A stretch of DNA of 64,000 nucleotides from Longilinea arvoryzae (GTDB taxonomy: Bacteria > Chloroflexota > Anaerolineae > Anaerolineales > Anaerolineaceae). The notes under the pieces were generated by a model. That model was given only the letters and a program-made list of their open reading frames with translations, was not told the DNA's origin and made no database searches. The translations under genes and the position numbers were made by a program. Of this stretch, positions 9,193 through 17,435 are shown one piece after another (within the stretch, counting starts at the first letter, position 1; every line of letters begins with the position of its first letter). The stretch is taken from NCBI RefSeq assembly GCF_001050235.1, contig NZ_DF967973.1, forward strand, positions 1 through 64,000, in the 5' to 3' direction.

Positions 9193-9720
9193 TTACTCCG
9201 CGAACTTCTCGATGGCCGAGTCGATCAGGCGCATGGCGCGGCGCAGATTCTTGCCGGATAAGGCCACCTGCTCGGTGGCGGACTTGAGGGTGGCCTCGGT
9301 GACCTTCAAATCGGTGACCTTGCTGATGGACACCTTGAAGCCATACCCGCTGACCTCGAAGCCCTTGTGATCGGACAGGAGTTGATCGGCGCTCTGGACG
9401 GCGGCATCCGCGTTGGTGATGCGCGTGTTCAGGGCGTTGAGGTACCATTGCAGGGTGTTGTATGCAGCATCGGTGGGCTTGAAGTCACCCTGAAGGTCCT
9501 CCACGATGGTCAGGCGTTCTCTGGCATACGCCAGCAGTTCCTTCTGGTAGGCCAGTTCTTTCACCTGCGCGATGTAGGCCTTGTTGAGCTGGCCGAGTTT
9601 GGCCGCGCTGACGGTGGTCCCGCCATCGGCTGAAACGACGCCGGACGGCAGAACGCTGAAGGCCAACCCGAGCAGTAATGCGGCGATAAAGATCAGATTA
9701 AAATACGACTTGCGTGGCAT
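9193..9720 (-). CDS. Secreted helical protein, unknown function
   Basis: A 175-residue protein with a clear signal peptide (MPRKSYF, a hydrophobic core to about 25, cleavage near VSADG). The mature part is almost wholly helical and rich in K, L, A and Q with coiled-coil character (LNKAYIAQVKELAYQKELL). There is no lipobox cysteine. AAAGGAG lies 8 bases before the ATG. I recognise no family; it resembles generic exported all-alpha proteins. Confidence 0.7.
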   Translation of the reverse strand: MPRKSYFNLIFIAALLLGLAFSVLPSGVVSADGGTTVSAAKLGQLNKAYIAQVKELAYQKELLAYARERLTIVEDLQGDFKPTDAAYNTLQWYLNALNTRITNADAAVQSADQLLSDHKGFEVSGYGFKVSISKVTDLKVTEATLKSATEQVALSGKNLRRAMRLIDSAIEKFAE

Positions 9721-9924
9721 TTCGACTCCTTTGGTTTGTCTGGCGGATCCCCATCGAAGGGTTAGCGACCCTTGACCGGGTCCGGATAATGCTCAGACGC
9801 CGCAGGTTCTCCAAAAGTTCCCGATTCAGGCTTGAATTCTTGATCGAATTCCTATACAACTAATTCTGAAAAGCGACAATAATCTTCAATCAACGCAATC
9901 CGATCGACTGATGGAGTAGACAGT

Positions 9925-10389
9925 ATGGCAATCGACCGTTCATTCAGCGAAAGAAATCGGGCGGCGACGGAACGCATCCGCCGCCTGGGTAATCTGGACG
10001 ACACCGCGCTGCTGACGCGGGTGGGGGAGGATTGGACTGTGGCGGTGGTGCTGGCGCACCTGGCCTTTTGGGATCGAAAGATCTTAATAATGCTGGACAG
10101 GACCGAACAGGACGGCAAACTTTATGCGCCGGCGATCGATGTGATTGTCAACGACCTGGCGCTGCCGCTGTGGGCGGCCATCCCACCCCACGAAGCTGTG
10201 CGCCTGGCGCTGGAAGCTGCCGAAACGCTCGACCGGCGCCTGGAGGAATATCCGGAGCGATGGTTGGAGCGGGTGTATGTGAACAATCCGCGCTGGGTGG
10301 AACGATACCAGCACCGCAACGCGCACCTGGATGAGGCGGAGGCGGCTTTGAAAGGGCTCCAGGATCCACGGTCGCCTAAATCCTTGTGA
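9925..10389 (+). CDS. DinB / maleylpyruvate-isomerase-like four-helix protein
   Basis: A 154-residue protein with the DinB-superfamily pattern: an N-terminal helix (RNRAATERIRRLG), then WTVAVVLAHLAFWDRKIL with the first metal-ligand histidine, and a late helix with RNAHLDEAE holding another. DinB-like proteins bind a divalent metal and include thiol-dependent transferases and isomerases. The substrate here is unknown. It is a single gene followed by repeat sequence. Confidence 0.7.
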   Translation: MAIDRSFSERNRAATERIRRLGNLDDTALLTRVGEDWTVAVVLAHLAFWDRKILIMLDRTEQDGKLYAPAIDVIVNDLALPLWAAIPPHEAVRLALEAAETLDRRLEEYPERWLERVYVNNPRWVERYQHRNAHLDEAEAALKGLQDPRSPKSL

Positions 10390-10480
10390 TGTCCTCCGAT
10401 AAACTCCAAGAATCCATCCGATAAGCCTTCACTTCGATCGATCCTGGTCCGTTTTCGAATACAACAGGAGGATTTTCAGC

Positions 10481-10612
10481 ATGAAACCCATCCATGCAGC
10501 CTTTCTATGCCTGATCGCGCTCCTGGTGCTCACCACCGTTCCAACAGGCGCGCCGTTTCATCAAACCCAGGGGACCATTGTACCTGCCGTTGATCCTGCG
10601 CTGAGATGGTGA
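10481..10612 (+). CDS. Truncated secreted peptide gene (signal peptide only)
   Basis: An ATG with an excellent Shine-Dalgarno sequence (ACAGGAGGATTTTCAGC) opens a 43-codon frame. It is a signal peptide (MKPIHAAFLCLIALLVLTTV, then PTGAP) plus about 20 polar residues, ending in TGA just as a long TTAGC heptamer array begins. The likeliest reading is that the array replaced the rest of a secreted-protein gene. A real short exported peptide is the alternative. Confidence 0.45.
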   Translation: MKPIHAAFLCLIALLVLTTVPTGAPFHQTQGTIVPAVDPALRW

Positions 10613-10842
10613 TTAGCAATTAGCGATTAGCGATTAGCGGTTAGCTATTAGCTGTTAGCCATTAGCAATTAGCGATTAGCGATCAGCTGTTAGCCATTAG
10701 CGATCAGCCATTCGCTGTTAGTTGTTAATACAAATCACAATTCGCCAAGAGCTATAAGCCAAGAGCCAAGAGCTAAAAGCTAAAAGCTAAAAGCTAAAAG
10801 CTAAAAGCTAAAAGCTAAAAGCTAAAAGCTAAAAGCTAAAAG
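10613..10842. repeat. Heptamer arrays (xxTTAGC, then GCTAAAA)
   Basis: The first half is a run of degenerate 7-base words of the form NNTTAGC (GATTAGC, GGTTAGC, TATTAGC, TGTTAGC, CATTAGC, AATTAGC). The second half changes to GAGCTAAAAGCTAAAAG, a near-perfect array of GCTAAAA. Period 7 is kept throughout. The right edge supplies the TAG stop of the leftward GNAT gene. There are no spacers, so this is not CRISPR. Confidence 0.9.
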
Positions 10843-11742
10843 CTATAATTCCTTCTCCCAGGCCATCACGCGGTCGACTTCCCTGAAACCGACCGAGGCA
10901 TACAGCTTCATGGCCGGTTCCTCGCTGGCGTCGCAGTAGACGTGCCCGAACCGCCCGCCCAGCCGGCGCAGGCGGCGCAGGCCTTCGAGCAGCAGCGCGC
11001 GGGTGAGCCCCTGGCGGCGGAACTGCGGGGCACAGCCGACCGGCTCGAACTCGCCGATGCGGTTGGCCTCGTCGAACCACAGGATGGCGAATGCCGCCAG
11101 GGTCCCGTCCGGGGCGGCGACCACCAGGTCCAGGTCAGGGCGGTAGGTGGGCTGGCTGCGGACGGCGCGGTATTTGGCCGCCGTGAAGCGCGAGGGATCG
11201 AACGCCTGGCGATGCAATTCCACGCGGGCTTTATATTCCTCCTTGCCTGCCACCGGACGGATCTTGAAACCGTCCGGTAAAACGGTGGGCGGCACTTCAC
11301 CTTCCAGGGGGTAATTGAAGAAGGCGAAGGAATCGCTGGCGCGCTGGTAGCCGTTGCGGCCCAGCAGCGTCTGACGGGATGAATCGCTGGTGAGGGCCCA
11401 GGCGCGCCACGCGCGTTGGCCGTTGGAACCGGCAAGTTTCTCGCGCTGCTGTTGCTCGGACCAGGCCAACATGTCGGCTTCGACGCGCCGGCGGGTGGGA
11501 TGCGAGAACAGATCCACCTGATTACCCCCCTGCCAGGCAAAACCGCCCAACTCGCCGCGCTCGTCCCACCACAGGCGCAGGAAGGACCAGTCCCTGGGGT
11601 CATCGCGCTCAGCGCGCCACCAGTCCAGATCGCCGACCGTGGCATAGACCAGCGGCCCATTGATGGCGTAGGCCGCCTGCAGCAGCTTGCGCATGGCCGG
11701 GTAATCTTTTTTGGGGTCGAACGGACGGGAAGTGTAGTTCAT
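10843..11742 (-). CDS. GNAT-family N-acetyltransferase
   Basis: A 299-residue protein whose C-terminal 140 residues form a GNAT domain: acetyl-CoA loop region VGCAPQFRRQGLTRALLLEGL, then VYCDASEEPAMKLYASVGFREVDRV. The N-terminal half (YPAMRKLLQAAYAIN) may be a second, degenerate GNAT repeat. The acceptor is unknown. The frame is open far upstream only because repeat words are read through; the ATG at 11742 gives a normal length. No Shine-Dalgarno is seen, since the complementary strand there reads CCTCCTCCC. The stop codon TAG is formed by the adjoining GCTAAAA array. Confidence 0.75.
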   Translation of the reverse strand: MNYTSRPFDPKKDYPAMRKLLQAAYAINGPLVYATVGDLDWWRAERDDPRDWSFLRLWWDERGELGGFAWQGGNQVDLFSHPTRRRVEADMLAWSEQQQREKLAGSNGQRAWRAWALTSDSSRQTLLGRNGYQRASDSFAFFNYPLEGEVPPTVLPDGFKIRPVAGKEEYKARVELHRQAFDPSRFTAAKYRAVRSQPTYRPDLDLVVAAPDGTLAAFAILWFDEANRIGEFEPVGCAPQFRRQGLTRALLLEGLRRLRRLGGRFGHVYCDASEEPAMKLYASVGFREVDRVMAWEKEL

Positions 11743-11889
11743 GGGAGGAGGTGAGGGGTGAAGGGTGGAGGGTGAAGAGGTATTCGTTGATTCGGTATTC
11801 GGTATTCGTTGATTCGGTATGGGGTAGGTGTCGATGCAGAATTTCGTCCGAATACCGGATACCGAATACCGGATACCCAATACCGGACC
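11743..11889. repeat. Word repeats upstream of the GNAT gene
   Basis: GAGGGTGAAGGGTGGAGGGTGAAG words (11743-11780) are followed by GTATTCGTTGATTCG / CGAATACCGGATACC words running in both orientations (11780-11889). The CGAATACC family recurs at 53720-53828, 5200-5225 and 25910-25935. Confidence 0.8.
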
Positions 11890-12450
11890 TCACGCCGGCG
11901 TAATCGTGGGCGGCTGGGGTGGAAGGACGCCGGACTGGCGCAGAGCCTCATCGAGCTTTTCGAGCTGGCCCAGGGCGCGCAGGCCGCTGACCAGACCCCA
12001 GATCACGATCAGGTGGAAGGCGAAGCTGAGGAGGTCGGGGCTATCCCAGACGAACAGCGTCGCCAGGGCATCCAGGCCGTAGAGCCCCATCCCCACATAG
12101 AAAGCCCAGCGTTTGCGCTTGTTGGCGAATACGCCAAAAAGGGCGAAAATGCCGACGATGACCAGGTTCATCACCCAACCGATGATGCGCACGGTGTTGA
12201 CGGATTCAAGGCCCAGGTCCTGGCCGATGAGATACGCCATGGCGTCGATGATCTGGGTGATGCCCAGCCCAAAAATGAAGCTGATTTTGGAACTGGCCAT
12301 CATCAGGATGGAGTTGATGATCGAAAGGACCGCGATCCAGTAGAACCAGGAGGCGCCGGAGCGCAGGCGGTTTTGCAGCTTCAACTTGAGTTCGAGCGGC
12401 GAAACCACCGGTCGGGGGGTGGCGGATGAGGGGGCGGGTGTTTGATACAT
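11890..12450 (-). CDS. Four-helix membrane protein, unknown function
   Basis: A 186-residue protein with a cytoplasmic, proline-rich N-terminus (about 30 residues), then four hydrophobic helices at roughly 34-52, 58-78, 88-108 and 115-160. The C-terminus is polar (RALGQLEKLDEALRQSG) with a proline-rich end. CCGAGGAGTCCC precedes the ATG. It resembles generic integral membrane proteins of unknown function. The next gene upstream on this strand is a lipoprotein gene starting 1.26 kb away, so an operon is possible but unproven. Confidence 0.65.
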   Translation of the reverse strand: MYQTPAPSSATPRPVVSPLELKLKLQNRLRSGASWFYWIAVLSIINSILMMASSKISFIFGLGITQIIDAMAYLIGQDLGLESVNTVRIIGWVMNLVIVGIFALFGVFANKRKRWAFYVGMGLYGLDALATLFVWDSPDLLSFAFHLIVIWGLVSGLRALGQLEKLDEALRQSGVLPPQPPTITPA

Positions 12451-12568
12451 GGGACTCCTCGGAATGCTGAAGGATGAAAGAAGATGGGATGAGTGAAGCG
12501 TGATGCGTGAACCGTCGATTCGGTGTGCGACGAATAATTTCTACGCCGCACACCGGCAGAGACTTCCT

Positions 12569-13708
12569 TTACTGGCAGGCGGTGGCCAGGAGCGGGGTCA
12601 CATCCGTACTGTTATCGACCTGCTTGACGGTGGCGCTTTTGATTCCCAGGGGCGCGAAGGGCAGCGTACCCTGAATGCCAGGCTGGGCAAGGTGCAGCGT
12701 GTAGCAGGCGACAAAGGTCTGGCTCTTGCCGTCCGTCAGAGTCGCTTTCATGGCCACCGGCAGGGCGTAATAGATCTGCCCGGCGCCGGCATCCGGCGTG
12801 GCCGTGCCGAACTGGAGCTTGACCGTTTCGGTGTTGGCGTAACCGGCCGCGAAGGCGGCGTAATCCTTGGGCGGGGTCTGCCAGTAAGAGTACGCCCGCA
12901 CGTATTCCTTGCGGTTAACCGCGTTGAACAGCGAACTGAGGACCGCCACGGGATCGGAACGGTTATCGATGTAGTTCTGGCTGCTGAGGTCGGTCAGCGA
13001 TTCGAGTTGGGCCGGGGCAGCCCCCGGACCGGTCGGATAATCCGGTTCAGGGCAGGCCGAGGCCAGCGCATCCGCATCCGCGGTGCCGGCCGCGATCGAC
13101 TTCGCCGTGCCGCGCTCGATGTGCATGGGCGTGATGGGCGGTTCACCGTAGTTGCCAGGCTGCGGCAGGCGCACCACGTAGCAGGCGGCGTATTTTTGGG
13201 CGGCATTGGCAGTGTTGGTGACGTTCAGAACCATCGGAACCGTGTAATACAGGCTGCCGGCCGCACCCTCACCGGAGATCTCACCGATGACGACTGCCAC
13301 TGACTGGGTGGTTTCGTAGCCGGCCGTGAACTGGTCGAGCGTGCCCAGATCGGTAAAGTTGGTGTAATACGAATAAGCGCGCAAATACTCGTGTTTGTTG
13401 ATGGCGTTGAAGAAGGAAAGCATGACCGCGGCCGGGGTGCTGCGGTCGTCCAGGTAGTTTGCGGCGCTAATATCCGGCAGACCGGCGCCGGAGGTCTCAA
13501 GCGTGGGAGCGACGTTTTCGGTGGGCGTTACGGCGGAAGATGGAGCGCCCGTGGGGGTGACAATGATGGGTGACTGGGTCGGGGTGGGAGAAGCAATCTC
13601 GGGCAGCGGGGTTTGAGTCACAATGGGCGCCAGCGTCGGCTGGCCGGCGCAGGCGGACAAACCCAGAATCCATCCGAGCAAAAGGGCAATGCGAAATTTT
13701 TTCAACAT
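12569..13708 (-). CDS. Lipoprotein with two tandem copies of an unknown domain
   Basis: About 379 residues. The signal peptide ends in the lipobox GLSAC and is followed by a Pro/Thr-rich linker of some 60 residues. Two homologous domains come next: the first opens NYLDDRSTPAAVMLSFFNAINKHEYLRAYSYY and the second repeats this as NYIDNRSDPVAVL and LFNAVNRKEYVRAYSYW. Each has an internal cysteine near its end (YAACYVVRLPQPG; FVACYTLHLAQPG). The start at 13708 is preferred because AAGGA sits 8 bases before it. The domain family was not recognised; the protein should be anchored outside the membrane. Confidence 0.75.
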   Translation of the reverse strand: MLKKFRIALLLGWILGLSACAGQPTLAPIVTQTPLPEIASPTPTQSPIIVTPTGAPSSAVTPTENVAPTLETSGAGLPDISAANYLDDRSTPAAVMLSFFNAINKHEYLRAYSYYTNFTDLGTLDQFTAGYETTQSVAVVIGEISGEGAAGSLYYTVPMVLNVTNTANAAQKYAACYVVRLPQPGNYGEPPITPMHIERGTAKSIAAGTADADALASACPEPDYPTGPGAAPAQLESLTDLSSQNYIDNRSDPVAVLSSLFNAVNRKEYVRAYSYWQTPPKDYAAFAAGYANTETVKLQFGTATPDAGAGQIYYALPVAMKATLTDGKSQTFVACYTLHLAQPGIQGTLPFAPLGIKSATVKQVDNSTDVTPLLATACQ

Positions 13709-13746
13709 AAGAGAATCCTTCATGGATGCTGATTACAAAAGAACGT

Positions 13747-14490
13747 TCAGAATTGTGACCCGCTGAAACGGGCGATTTCGATCCCGGCGAGCTGCAGCGC
13801 GTCCCGCACAACGCGGGCGTTTTCGACGGCGCGCGGGTGGTCGCCGTGCAGACACAGCGTGTCGATGGCGCCCGTTCCAATGCCCGCCTGGGCCAGGCGG
13901 ACGGCGTTGCGCGCCACCTCGACCGGCGATTCGAGCACAGCGCCGGGCTGGCTGCGCGGCATGAGCGAGCCGTCCGGCAGGTAAGCCCGGTCGGGGAAGC
14001 CCTCGGCGGCGGCGGGCAGGCCGATTTCGGCGGCCGCGGCCAGCGAACAGGACCCGGCCAGCCCCACCAGCACCAGATGGCGGGAGAAGCGCCGGACGGC
14101 GCGCGCCACGGCGGCCGCCAGGGCCGGGTCGCGGGCGGCCTGGTTGTAGAGCGCGCCGTGGGGTTTGACATGGGTCAATTCGAGCCCCTCGGCGCGGGCG
14201 AACGCGGCCAGCGCGCCGATCTGGTAGAGCACCAGGGCCTCGGCCTCGGCGGGCGAAAAGGTCATCTCACGCCGGCCGAAGCCCTGCAGGTCCGGCCAGC
14301 CGGGATGCGCGCCGGCGGCCACGTTGTGCTGCCCGGCCAGGCGCAGGGTGGCCTGCATGACCAGCGGGTCGCCGGCGTGGCAGCCGCAGGCAATGTTGGC
14401 AGAGGTGATGAGGGGCATCAGGGCGGCATCCTGGCCGAGCGTGTAGCGGCCGAAGGATTCGCCCATATCGCAATTGAGATCAATTTCCAT
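13747..14490 (-). CDS. pxpA: 5-oxoprolinase subunit A (LamB/YcsF family)
   Basis: A 247-residue protein with the LamB/YcsF hallmarks: the N-terminal LNCDMGESFGRY, NIACGCHAGDP, GAHPGWPDLQGFGRR, HVKPHGALYN and the C-terminal LCLHGDHPRA. PxpA opens the ring of 5-oxoproline together with PxpB and PxpC in an ATP-dependent reaction yielding glutamate. The other two subunits lie 1-3 kb upstream on the same strand (16517-17173 and 15415-16395), with a HIT gene between, so the locus is complete but not tightly packed. Confidence 0.9.
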   Translation of the reverse strand: MEIDLNCDMGESFGRYTLGQDAALMPLITSANIACGCHAGDPLVMQATLRLAGQHNVAAGAHPGWPDLQGFGRREMTFSPAEAEALVLYQIGALAAFARAEGLELTHVKPHGALYNQAARDPALAAAVARAVRRFSRHLVLVGLAGSCSLAAAAEIGLPAAAEGFPDRAYLPDGSLMPRSQPGAVLESPVEVARNAVRLAQAGIGTGAIDTLCLHGDHPRAVENARVVRDALQLAGIEIARFSGSQF

Positions 14491-14633
14491 AGGTTAGGTC
14501 AGATTGTTCTGTGCAATGAGTTCTGAGTTGATGAGAAAGAACACACCTTATTATAGACAAATTTTGGGGTTGCAGAGATACAGAAAAAGAATGAACAGGG
14601 ATTGGGAGGATGAAAAGGATTTGAAGAAGAGAT

Positions 14634-14696
14634 GTAGGTTGGGTTGAGTGTTCTTACCCTATGCCGAGGTTAACCGTGTGCTGAAACGAAACCCAG
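14634..14696. repeat. Palindromic repeat GTAGGTTGGGTT...AACCCA
   Basis: GTAGGTTGGGTTGAGTG at the left and CTGAAACGAAACCCAG at the right can pair to close a loop of about 35 bases. A sister copy lies at 15224-15288. Elements starting GTAGGTTGGGTTGAG and ending GAAACCCAAC are widely dispersed in bacterial genomes; these copies have an enlarged loop. Confidence 0.7.
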
Positions 14697-14717
14697 TATG
14701 GATTTCTATCCCGTTCA

Positions 14718-15161
14718 TCACAGCCGTTTCTGGATGGCCCCGGCCAATCGGGCGATGAGGTCCGCGTCGCGAATCGGGTCGAAGGGGGTGCCGTTGAGGA
14801 TCTCGTCCGGATACGACCACGGCCCGATTTTGCGGTAGGCGTCCGGCTCGGTCCGGTAGCGCGGGATGATGTGCGTGTGCAGCGCGGGCTCACTGTTGCC
14901 CATGGTGGCGTAGTTGATGCGGTAGGCGCCGGTGACCTCGATCAGGGCGTCGCCGATGACGGCCGTGTCGAGCAGGTAGGCCGCCCGCGCGGCGCGATCG
15001 AGCGCGTTCAGAGAAGACACGACCGGGTCGGCCAGCAGGATGGTGTAGCCGCGCAGGTACTGCATATCGCACAGCACCGCCCAGCCGGAGGGTAAACGGC
15101 AGATGAGCGGCGGGAAGGTTCCGGCGCGGCAGGCTTCGACATTGCGGTGGATGAGGGTCAT
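14718..15161 (-). CDS. HIT-family nucleotide hydrolase/transferase
   Basis: A 147-residue histidine-triad protein: N-terminal substrate region (LPSGWAVLCDMQYLRGYTILL), then ALHTHIIPRY. In the HxHxH triad the first histidine is replaced by alanine while the central nucleophile and the third are kept, as in some HIT subfamilies. HIT enzymes cleave nucleotide phosphoramidates or dinucleoside polyphosphates. The start is set by AGGAG 5 bases before the ATG. It sits between pxpC and pxpA, with repeat-bearing gaps on both sides. Confidence 0.8.
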   Translation of the reverse strand: MTLIHRNVEACRAGTFPPLICRLPSGWAVLCDMQYLRGYTILLADPVVSSLNALDRAARAAYLLDTAVIGDALIEVTGAYRINYATMGNSEPALHTHIIPRYRTEPDAYRKIGPWSYPDEILNGTPFDPIRDADLIARLAGAIQKRL

Positions 15162-15223
15162 GGGGCTCCTGGAAGAATTCACAGGGATGGGGAGGATGAA
15201 GAGGATGTGAGGAAAGAAAATAT

Positions 15224-15288
15224 GTAGGTTAGGTTGAGTGTTATTTACATCTGCTACAGGTAAGTATATGCCGAAACGAAACCCAACG
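15224..15288. repeat. Palindromic repeat GTAGGTTAGGTT...AACCCAAC
   Basis: Second copy of the element at 14634: it starts GTAGGTTAGGTTGAGTG and ends CCGAAACGAAACCCAAC. The two copies bracket the HIT gene as direct repeats about 590 bases apart. Confidence 0.7.
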
Positions 15289-15414
15289 TAAAGAGTCGAG
15301 GTCGCGTAAAGGGGTGTGCGGCGAGACTCGTCGATTGGTCCAGGCTCACCCCGAAACCCGACGTGAGAGGATCGGGAAAACAGGATGGACAGGATTTGCA
15401 GGATAAAAAAGGAT

Positions 15415-16395
15415 TTAGCCTCCTGCCCAGCCCAGGTTTTCCGTTTCAGTGGGTTGGATGCCAGTGCGCAGGATCTTCCATTGTTCCTGCGTGCGCGCCT
15501 GGGCTACGGCAAGCGAAACTTCGCGAAAGCGGATGCGGCCTTCGCCGGGCGGCACCTGAGCCAGGAGCGCGCGATCGAGCGCCGGCAGCGAGGCGATCTG
15601 GGTGTAGCCGCCGGAGGTGGGCGCGTCCGCCATCAACACCACCGCCTGACCGGAGGCGGGCACCTGCACGCAGCCGGGCAGCAGTCCGGCCGAGAGGATG
15701 TCGGCTCCATCCCCCTGAGCGCCGGATCGAACATGGTCCAAGCGCGGGCCGTCCAGGCGGTAGCCGGTCCGGTCGGCGAGGCCGGAGACGCTGAAGACCG
15801 CACTGTGGAACGCCGCGAGCGCCTCCGGGGTGAAGCGCCCGACGTGCGGGCCAGGCAGCGCGGCCAGGTGCAGGTCGAGCGAATAGGGCGGGCGTCCGGC
15901 GGGCGGCAGGGTCGCGCCGGCGCGAAGGCCCACATCGGGCGGTTGGGCGGCGGTGGACAGCAGCGCGCCGGGGGATACGGCCTGCCCCAGCCCGGCGGGA
16001 CGGTAGGCGGCCCGCGAGCCCATGATGAGTTCGGTCTGCAGGCCGCCGGAGACGGCCAGGTAGCCCCACACGCCGGCGCCGGAGCGCTCGATTTGCAATG
16101 AGGAGCCGGCCGGCACGAAAACGGCGCTCCAATCCGGCATGATGGCGCCGTCGACGCGCAGCGCCAGCCCGGGGCCGGCCAGGGCGATCAGGCAGTCGTC
16201 CCAACTGCGCAGAGTCAGTTCACCCGGACCTATTTCGATACCGGCCGCGCCGGGCGGGTTGCCGAGCAGCAGGTTGGCGGCGGTGAAGGCGAAGGGGTCC
16301 ATTGGCCCGGCGGCGGGCAGGCCGAACGGACGCCAGGCGGCGCGGCCGGAATCTTGAATGGTGCAGAAGGGGGAGGCAGAGAGAATTTCGAGCAT
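15415..16395 (-). CDS. pxpC: 5-oxoprolinase subunit C (biotin-dependent carboxyltransferase/KipA family)
   Basis: A 326-residue protein with the AHS2/KipA pattern: the N-terminal SASPFCTIQDSGRAAWRPFGLPAAGPMDPFA, AGIEIGPGELTL, GYLAVSGGLQ, DRTGYRLDGPRL and SGGYTQIASL. With PxpA and PxpB it forms the ATP-dependent 5-oxoprolinase. The ATG at 16395 matches the family start. No Shine-Dalgarno sequence is visible, and ATTCAGC-type heptamers come to within about 20 bases of the start, separating it from pxpB. Confidence 0.85.
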   Translation of the reverse strand: MLEILSASPFCTIQDSGRAAWRPFGLPAAGPMDPFAFTAANLLLGNPPGAAGIEIGPGELTLRSWDDCLIALAGPGLALRVDGAIMPDWSAVFVPAGSSLQIERSGAGVWGYLAVSGGLQTELIMGSRAAYRPAGLGQAVSPGALLSTAAQPPDVGLRAGATLPPAGRPPYSLDLHLAALPGPHVGRFTPEALAAFHSAVFSVSGLADRTGYRLDGPRLDHVRSGAQGDGADILSAGLLPGCVQVPASGQAVVLMADAPTSGGYTQIASLPALDRALLAQVPPGEGRIRFREVSLAVAQARTQEQWKILRTGIQPTETENLGWAGG

Positions 16396-16516
16396 GGGCG
16401 GGAAATGTGGAATGTAGAATGATGAATGCTGAATGAAGAAGGTGAAGAGAGGACGGTGAACGGCGGAGTCGATTTTGGTAACTGGTTTATCAACGACCCA
16501 ACGAATACCGTTCGGC

Positions 16517-17173
16517 TCACACCGCCACAAATTTCACCCGATCCCCGGGCTCGAGCAGGAAGGGCGGCTCGCGCGAGGGATCGAAGAGCAGCCGTTCGGT
16601 GCGGCCGATCAACCGCCAACCGCCGGGCGTTTCGAGCGGGTAGACGCCGGTCTGGCTGCCGGCGATGCCGACCGAGCCGGCCGGGATGCGCGTGCGCGGA
16701 GAGGTTAGGCGCGGGGCGGCGATGCGCGGGTCGAGCCCGCCCAGGTAGGGGAAACCGGGCGCGAAGCCCATGAAGTAGACCGGGTACAAAGGCGCGGTAT
16801 GCCGGGCGATTACCTCGGCCGGGGTGAGATGGTTGTGTGCGGCGACGAAGTCCAGGTCGGGCCCGTCCGCGCCGCCGTAGCGCACGGGGATCTCGACGGT
16901 GCGGGATTGGGCGGCCGGGAGAGGCTGGATAGTCTCGATATTTGCGCGTAGCCAATCCGAAAGCGCGGAGAAGGCGAGTTGGGCCGGATCGTATGGCACC
17001 AGCAGCGAGGCGTAGCCCGGCACGGCCTGCCCCAGCCCGGGCAGTCCGGAGGAGCGCAGCGCGGCGGCCAGGGCGTGCGCGCGCGCGTTGAGGTCAGGAT
17101 CGATGGCGTCGCCGAGTTCGAGGAGCAAAGCGGAGTCGGTGAGCGGGGTGAGGCGGGGAAAAGTGGAAGGCAT
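16517..17173 (-). CDS. pxpB: 5-oxoprolinase subunit B (allophanate hydrolase subunit 1/KipI family)
   Basis: A 218-residue AHS1/KipI protein: VEIPVRYGG, the family signature MGFAPGFPYLGGLD, PRTRIPAGSVGIAGSQTGVYPLETPGGW and the C-terminal EPGDRVKF. It is the first gene of the leftward oxoprolinase locus. TATAAT lies 6 bases before the ATG and no Shine-Dalgarno sequence is present, so the locus probably begins with a leaderless start. Confidence 0.88.
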   Translation of the reverse strand: MPSTFPRLTPLTDSALLLELGDAIDPDLNARAHALAAALRSSGLPGLGQAVPGYASLLVPYDPAQLAFSALSDWLRANIETIQPLPAAQSRTVEIPVRYGGADGPDLDFVAAHNHLTPAEVIARHTAPLYPVYFMGFAPGFPYLGGLDPRIAAPRLTSPRTRIPAGSVGIAGSQTGVYPLETPGGWRLIGRTERLLFDPSREPPFLLEPGDRVKFVAV

Positions 17174-17179
17174 GAGAAG

Positions 17180-17185
17180 ATTATA
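17180..17185 (-). promoter_or_regulatory. -10 box of pxpB, leaderless type
   Basis: TATAAT on the complementary strand, then CTTCTC and the pxpB ATG. The upstream DNA is repeat sequence and shows no -35 hexamer at the usual distance. Confidence 0.5.
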
Positions 17186-17200
17186 ACGGAATGAAGAGGA

Positions 17201-17435
17201 ATTGCTGATTGTCGATTGCTGATTTCTGATTGAGAAGAGAGGAACGGTGTGCCGCGTAGGATGGGTGGAGGGGCAAAGACGCCGCAATTCGGGAAACGGA
17301 TCCGGCTGCCCCGGAACCCATCGTTCAGGCCGGAGTGGGACCCTCACCCGGATGGAATTGACTTCCAACCGCGCGAGCTGTCCCTCTCCCTGCGGGGCGA
17401 GGGCACAGCGGCCCGAATCGCGCAGGATGGGTGGA
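17201..17435. repeat. Left direct repeat bracketing the ABC-exporter cassette
   Basis: The segment from ATTGCTGATTGTCG through the first GTAGGATGGGT unit and the CCCTCTCCC hairpin recurs at 22319-22553 with a constant offset of 5118 bases. By eye there are about nine mismatches in 235 bases. Confidence 0.85.
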
